Below, in pieces: positions 58,401 through 64,000 of a stretch of DNA of 64,000 nt. Under the pieces are notes generated by a model. The model ran no database searches, was not told the DNA's origin, and saw only the letters and a list, made by a program, of their open reading frames with translations. Where the stretch lies: assembly GCF_963678635.1 (NCBI RefSeq), contig NC_087065.1:60724754-60788753 (forward strand). The letters run 5' to 3'. Position numbers and translations under genes: made by a program. This DNA is from Symsagittifera roscoffensis. Taxonomy: Eukaryota > Xenacoelomorpha > Acoela > Convolutidae. Numbering within the stretch: the first letter of the stretch is position 1; each line of letters starts with the position of its first letter.

Positions 58401-61400
58401 TGATTTGCCTTTCCAGGATTTAGGTGCTGGGCAGTTGGTTTGACTTACCAGGACTCAAGTGTTGGGCAGTTGATTAGCGTTACAGGGCTCAGGTGTTGGG
58501 CAGTTGATTTGCCATTCCAGGACTCAAGTGTTGGGCAGTTGGTTTGCCTCCCCAGGACTCCTGTGTTGGAAGTCGCAATGCCTTCCGAGGACTTAGGTAT
58601 TGGGTAGTTGATTTGCCTTCCCAGGACTAAAGTGTTAAGCAGCTGATTTCCCTTCCCAGGACTCAAGTGTTGGGCAGTTGATTTGCCTTCCCAAGACTTA
58701 AGCGCTAGCCATTTGATTTGCCATCCCAGGACTCAAGTGTTGGTCAGTTGAGTTGCATTCCGAGGACTTAGGTATTGAGCAGTTGAATTGCCATCCCAGG
58801 ACTCAAGTGTTGGGCAGTTGATTTGCCTTCCCAGGATTTAGGTGTTGGGCAGTTGATTTGCCTTCACAGGACTCAAGTGTTGGACAGTTGAATTGCCTTC
58901 CGAGGACTTAGGTATTGGGCAGTTGATTTTCCTTCCCAGGACTCAAGTGTTGGCAGTTGATTTGCCTTTGCAGGACTAAAGTGTTGGGCAATTGATTTGC
59001 CTTCCCAGAACTCATGTGTTGAGCAGTTGATTTGCCTTCCCAGGACTCAAGTCTTGGGCAGTTGCTTTGCGTTCGCAGGACTCACGTGTTGGGCAGTTGA
59101 TTTGCCTTCCCAAGACTCAAGTGTTGAGCAGTTGATTTCCCTTCCCAGGACTCAAGTGTTGGGCAGTTGATTTGCTTTCCCAGGACTTGATTGTTGGACA
59201 GTTGAGTTGCCTTCCGAGGACTTAGGTGTTGGGCAGTTGGTTTGCCTTCCCAGGACTAAAATGATGGGCAGTTGAGTTGCCTTCCCAGGACTTAAGTGTT
59301 GGGCAGTTGATTAGCCTTCTCAGGACTCAAGTAGTGTCGGGCAGTTGATTTGCCTTCCCAGGAGTTAGAGGGTGAGCAGTTGATTTGCCTTCCCAGGACT
59401 CAAGTGTTGGGCAGTTGATTTGCCTTCCCAAGACTTAAGCGCTAGCCATTTGATTTGCCATCCCAGGACTCAAGTGTTGGTCAGTTGAGTTGCATTCCGA
59501 GGACTTAGGTATTGAGCAGTTGAATTGCCATCCCAGGACTCAAGTGTTGGGCAGTTGATTTGCCTTCCCAGGATTTAGGTGTTGGGCAGTTGATTTGCCT
59601 TCACAGGACTCAAGTGTTGGACAGTTGAATTGCCTTCCGAGGACTTAGGTATTGGGCAGTTGATTTTCCTTCCCAGGACTCAAGTGTTGGCAGTTGATTT
59701 GCCTTTGCAGGACTAAAGTGTTGGGCAATTGATTTGCCTTCCCAGAACTCATGTGTTGAGCAGTTGATTTGCCTTCCCAGGACTCAAGTCTTGGGCAGTT
59801 GCTTTGCGTTCGCAGGACTCACGTGTTGGGCAGTTGATTTGCCTTCCCAAGACTCAAGTGTTGAGCAGTTGATTTCCCTTCCCAGGACTCAAGTGTTGGG
59901 CAGTTGATTTGCTTTCCCAGGACTTGATTGTTGGACAGTTGAGTTGCCTTCCGAGGACTTAGGTGTTGGGCAGTTGGTTTGCCTTCCCAGGACTAAAATG
60001 ATGGGCAGTTGAGTTGCCTTCCCAGGACTTAAGTGTTGGGCAGTTGATTAGCCTTCTCAGGACTCAAGTAGTGTCGGGCAGTTGATTTGCCTTCCCAGGA
60101 GTTAGAGGGTGAGCAGTTGATTTGCCTTCCCAGGACTCAAGTGTTGGGCAGTTGGTTTGCCTCCCCAGGACTCCTGTGTTGGAAGTCGCAATGCCTTCCG
60201 AGGACTTAGGTATTGGGTAGTTGATTTGCCTTCCCAGGACTAAAGTGTTAAGCAGCTGATTTCCCTTCCCAGGACTCAAGTGTTGGGCAGTTGATTTGCC
60301 TTCCCAAGACTTAAGCGCTAGCCATTTGATTTGCCATCCCAGGACTCAAGTGTTGGTCAGTTGAGTTGCATTCCGAGGACTTAGGTATTGAGCAGTTGAA
60401 TTGCCATCCCAGGACTCAAGTGTTGGGCAGTTGATTTGCCTTCCCAGGATTTAGGTGTTGGGCAGTTGATTTGCCTTCCCAGGACTCAAGTGTTGGACAG
60501 TTGAATTGCCTTCCGAGGACTTAGGTATTGGGCAGTTGATTTGCCTTCCCAGGACTCAAGTGTTGGCAGTTGATTTGCCTTTGCAGGACTAAAGTGTTGG
60601 GCAATTGATTTGCCTTCCCAGAACTCATGTGTTGAGCAGTTGATTTGCCTTCCCAGGACTCAAGTCTTGGGCAGTTGCTTTGCGTTCGCAGGACTCACGT
60701 GTTGGGCAGTTGATTTGCCTTCCCAAGACTCAAGTGTTGAGCAGTTGATTTCCCTTCCCAGGACTCAAGTGTTGGGCAGTTGATTTGCTTTCCCAGGACT
60801 TGATTGTTGGACAGTTGAGTTGCCTTCCGAGGACTTAGGTGTTGGGCAGTTGGTTTGCCTTCCCAGGACTAAAATGATGGGCAGTTGAGTTGCCTTCCCA
60901 GGACTTAAGTGTTGGGCAGTTGATTAGCCTTCTCAGGACTCAAGTAGTGTCGGGCAATTGATTTGCCTTCCCAGGAGTTAGAGGGTGAGCAGTTGATTTG
61001 CCTTCCCAGGACTTAGGTGTTGGGCAGTTGATTTGCCTTCCCAGGACATAGGTGTTGGGCAGTTGATTTGCCTTCCCAGGACTCAAGTGTTGGGCAGTTG
61101 ATTTGCCTTCCCAGGACTTAGGTATTGGGTAGTTGTTTTGCCTTCCCAGGACTAAAGTGTTGAGCAGTTGATTTCCCTTGCCAGGACTCAAGTGTTGATC
61201 AGTTGAGTTGCAATCCGAGGAATTAGGTGTTGGGCAGTTGATTTGCATTCCCAGGACTAAAGTTTCGGGCAGTTGAATTGCCTTCCGAGAACTTAGGTAT
61301 TGGGCAGTTGATTTTCCTTTCCAGGACTAAACTGTTGAGCAGTTGATTTGCTTCCCAGGACTCAAGTGTTGGACAGTTGAATTGCCTTCCGAGGACTTAG

Positions 61401-64000
61401 GTTTTTGGCGGTTGATTTGCCTTCCCAGGACTCAAGTGTTGGCAGTTGATTTGCCTTTGCAGGACTAAAGTGTTGGGCAATTGATTTGCCTTCCCAGAAC
61501 TCATGTGTTGAGCAGTTGATTTGCCTTCCCAGAACTCAAGTGTTGGGCAGTTGGTTTGCCTCCCCAGGACTCCTGTGTTGGAAGTCGCAATGCCTTCCGA
61601 GGACTTAGGTATTGGGTAGTTGATTTGCCTTCCCAGGACTAAAGTGTTAAGCAGCTGATTTCCCTTCCCAGGACTCAAGTGTTGGGCAGTTGATTTGCCT
61701 TCCCAAGACTTAAGCGCTAGCCATTTGATTTGCCATCCCAGGACTCAAGTGTTGGTCAGTTGAGTTGCATTCCGAGGACTTAGGTATTGAGCAGTTGAAT
61801 TGCCATCCCAGGACTCAAGTGTTGGGCAGTTGATTTGCCTTCCCAGGATTTAGTTGTTGGGCAGTTGATTTGCCTTCCCAGGACTCAAGTGTTGGACAGT
61901 TGAATTGCCTTCCGAGGACTTAGGTATTGGGCAGTTGATTTGCCTTCCCAGGACTCAAGTGTTGGCAGTTGATTTGCCTTTGCAGGACTAAAGTGTTGGG
62001 CAATTGATTTGCCTTCCCAGAACTCATGTGTTGAGCAGTTGATTTGCCTTCCCAGGACTCAAGTCTTGGGCAGTTGCTTTGCGTTCGCAGGACTCACGTG
62101 TTGGGCAGTTGATTTGCCTTCCCAAGACTCAAGTGTTGAGCAGTTGATTTCCCTTCCCAGGACTCAAGTGTTGGGCAGTTGATTTGCTTTCCCAGGACTT
62201 GATTGTTGGACAGTTGAGTTGCCTTCCGAGGACTTAGGTGTTGGGCAGTTGGTTTGCCTTCCCAGGACTAAAATGATGGGCAGTTGAGTTGCCTTCCCAG
62301 GACTTAAGTGTTGGGCAGTTGATTAGCCTTCTCAGGACTCAAGTAGTGTCGGGCAATTGATTTGCCTTCCCAGGAGTTAGAGGGTGAGCAGTTGATTTGC
62401 CTTCCCAGGACTTAGGTGTTGGGCAGTTGATTTGCCTTCCCAGGACATAGGTGTTGGGCAGTTGATTTGCCTTCCCAGGACTCAAGTGTTGGGCAGTTGA
62501 TTTGCCTTCCCAGGACTTAGGTATTGGGTAGTTGTTTTGCCTTCCCAGGACTAAAGTGTTGAGCAGTTGATTTCCCTTGCCAGGACTCAAGTGTTGATCA
62601 GTTGAGTTGCAATCCGAGGAATTAGGTGTTGGGCAGTTGATTTGCATTCCCAGGACTAAAGTTTCGGGCAGTTGAATTGCCTTCCGAGAACTTAGGTATT
62701 GGGCAGTTGATTTTCCTTTCCAGGACTAAACTGTTGAGCAGTTGATTTGCTTCCCAGGACTCAAGTGTTGGACAGTTGAATTGCCTTCCGAGGACTTAGG
62801 TTTTTGGCGGTTGATTTGCCTTCCCAGGACTCAAGTGTTGGCAGTTGATTTGCCTTTGCAGGACTAAAGTGTTGGGCAATTGATTTGCCTTCCCAGAACT
62901 CATGTGTTGAGCAGTTGATTTGCCTTCCCAGGACTCAAGTCTTGGGCAGTTGCTTTGCGTTCGCAGGACTCACGTGTTGGGCAGTTGATTTGCCTTCCCA
63001 AGACTCAAGTGTTGAGCAGTTGATTTCCCTTCCCAGGACTCAAGTGTTGGGCAGTTGATTTGTTTTCCCAGGACTTGATTGTTGGACAGTTGAGTTGCCT
63101 TCCGAAACTTAGGTGTTGGGCAGTTGGTTTGCCTTCCCAGGACTAAAATGATGGGCAGTTGAGTTGCCTTCCCAGGACTTAAGTGGTGGGCAGTTGATTC
63201 GCCTTCTCAGGACTCAAGTAGTGTCGGGCAGTTGATTTGCCTTCCCAGGAGTTAGAGGGTGAGCAGTTGATTTGCCTTCCCAGGACTTAGGTGTTGGGCA
63301 GTTGATTTGCCTTCCCAGGACTTAGGTGTTGGGAAGTTGATTTGCCTTCCCAGGACTCAAGTGTTGGGCAGTTGATTTGCCTTCCCAGGACTTAGGTATT
63401 GGGTAGTTGTTTTGCCTTCCCAGGACTAAAGTGTTGAGCAGTTGATTTCCCTTGCCAGGACTCAAGTGTTGATCAGTTGAGTTGCAATCCGAGGAATTAG
63501 GTGTTGGGCAGTTGATTTGCATTCCCAAGAATAAAGTTTCGGGCAGTTGAATTGCCTTCCGAGAACTTAGGTATTGGGCAGTTGATTTGCCTTTCCAGGA
63601 CTAAACTGTTGAGCAGTTGATTTGCTTCCCAGGACTCAAGTGTTGGGCAGTTGATTTGCCTTCGCAGGACTAAAGTGTTGGGCAATTGATTTGCCTTCCC
63701 AGAACTCATGTGTTGAGCAGTTGATTTGCCTTCCCAGGACTCAAGTCTTGGGCAGTTGCTTTGCGTTCGCAGGACTCACGTGTTGGGCAGTTGATTTGCC
63801 TTCCCAAGACTCAAGTGTTGAGCAGTTGATTTCCCTTCCCAGGACTCAAGTGTTGGGCAGTTGATTTATTTTCCCAGGACTTGATTGTTGGACAGTTGAG
63901 TTGCCTTCCGAGGACTTAGGTGTTGGGCAGTTGGTTTGCCTTCCCAGGACTAAAATGATGGGCAGTTGAGTTGCCTTCCCAGGACTTAAGTGGTGGGCAG
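52441..64000. repeat. 35-bp satellite array with higher-order repeats, runs off the window
   Basis: About 11.5 kb, some 330 monomers, core GGCAGTTGATTTGCCTTCC, then a CAGGACT segment and a variable AAGTGTT/TAGGTGTT end. The period is 35 bp by direct counting (for example TGATT at 53701 and 53736). The array is visibly GC-richer than the rest of the window. A rare variant monomer containing TCGCAATGCC marks higher-order units at 55611, 56623, 57737, 58573, 60186 and 61585. Another (GTAGTGTCGGGC) is at 59331, 60068, 60944, 62343 and 63218. Offsets such as 875, 876 and 1399 are multiples of 35 within a base. The first 2 kb contain longer variant units (about 43 bp) with AGCTTGACAATACTCCAGC. The open frames within are a consequence of the repeat, not genes. 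Confidence 0.97.

Noticed and set aside
52402-63709. Many 60-102-codon open frames in the 35-bp array
   Set aside because: They follow from the repeat having few stops; starts and ends vary between copies and there is no splice or promoter context.
52441-64000. CRISPR array
   Set aside because: The 35-bp units are contiguous variants of one sequence with no unique spacers, and the host is an animal.

Overview
The window is metazoan nuclear DNA. It is AT-rich, its genes are split by GT-AG introns, and it is full of retrotransposon fragments, MITEs and tandem repeats. The genes I can read have clear animal homologues: a DNAJB-type Hsp40, a TRIM-NHL protein, ORMDL and SNX17. The mobile elements (a single-ORF non-LTR element with a C-terminal nuclease, a GIY-YIG Penelope-like fragment, a Gypsy-type LTR element) are types common in marine invertebrates. 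The sequence does not fix the phylum.

Layout. 1-2.3 kb: repeat-rich, with tRNA-like SINE heads and a 350-bp palindrome. 2.3-3.8 kb (minus): a 3-exon DnaJ/Hsp40 gene. 4.3-4.7 kb (plus): a possible terminal exon of an unidentified gene. 4.9-13.6 kb: no gene; it holds a pair of 700-bp direct repeats around an unusual GC-richer island, 170-bp tandem repeats, a SINE and MITEs. 13.9-25.2 kb (plus): a 12-exon TRIM-NHL gene whose exons join in frame to 822 aa; two of its introns carry decayed reverse transcriptases in antisense. 25.2-37.9 kb: no gene seen; it holds an 86-bp degenerate tandem array, dispersed hairpin repeats, tRNA-like heads and a 731-bp mariner-type foldback MITE. 38.0-41.7 kb (minus): 3-exon ORMDL with an extended N-terminus. 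42.4-43.9 kb (minus): single-exon SNX17. 44.5-52.4 kb: a transposon patchwork. 52.4-64.0 kb: an unbroken array of a 35-bp satellite with higher-order structure, running off the right edge.

The four genes are housekeeping or regulatory and do not form one pathway: protein folding (DNAJB), ubiquitin ligase/RNA regulation (TRIM-NHL), control of sphingolipid synthesis in the ER (ORMDL) and endosomal recycling (SNX17). The most informative novelties are in the repeats. There is a retrotransposon insertion with a readable target-site duplication and a paralogous empty site. A second related element is stopped exactly at its catalytic RT motif. The satellite's first monomers share sequence with the gag-like reading frame of the LTR element it abuts, suggesting the satellite was seeded from that element.
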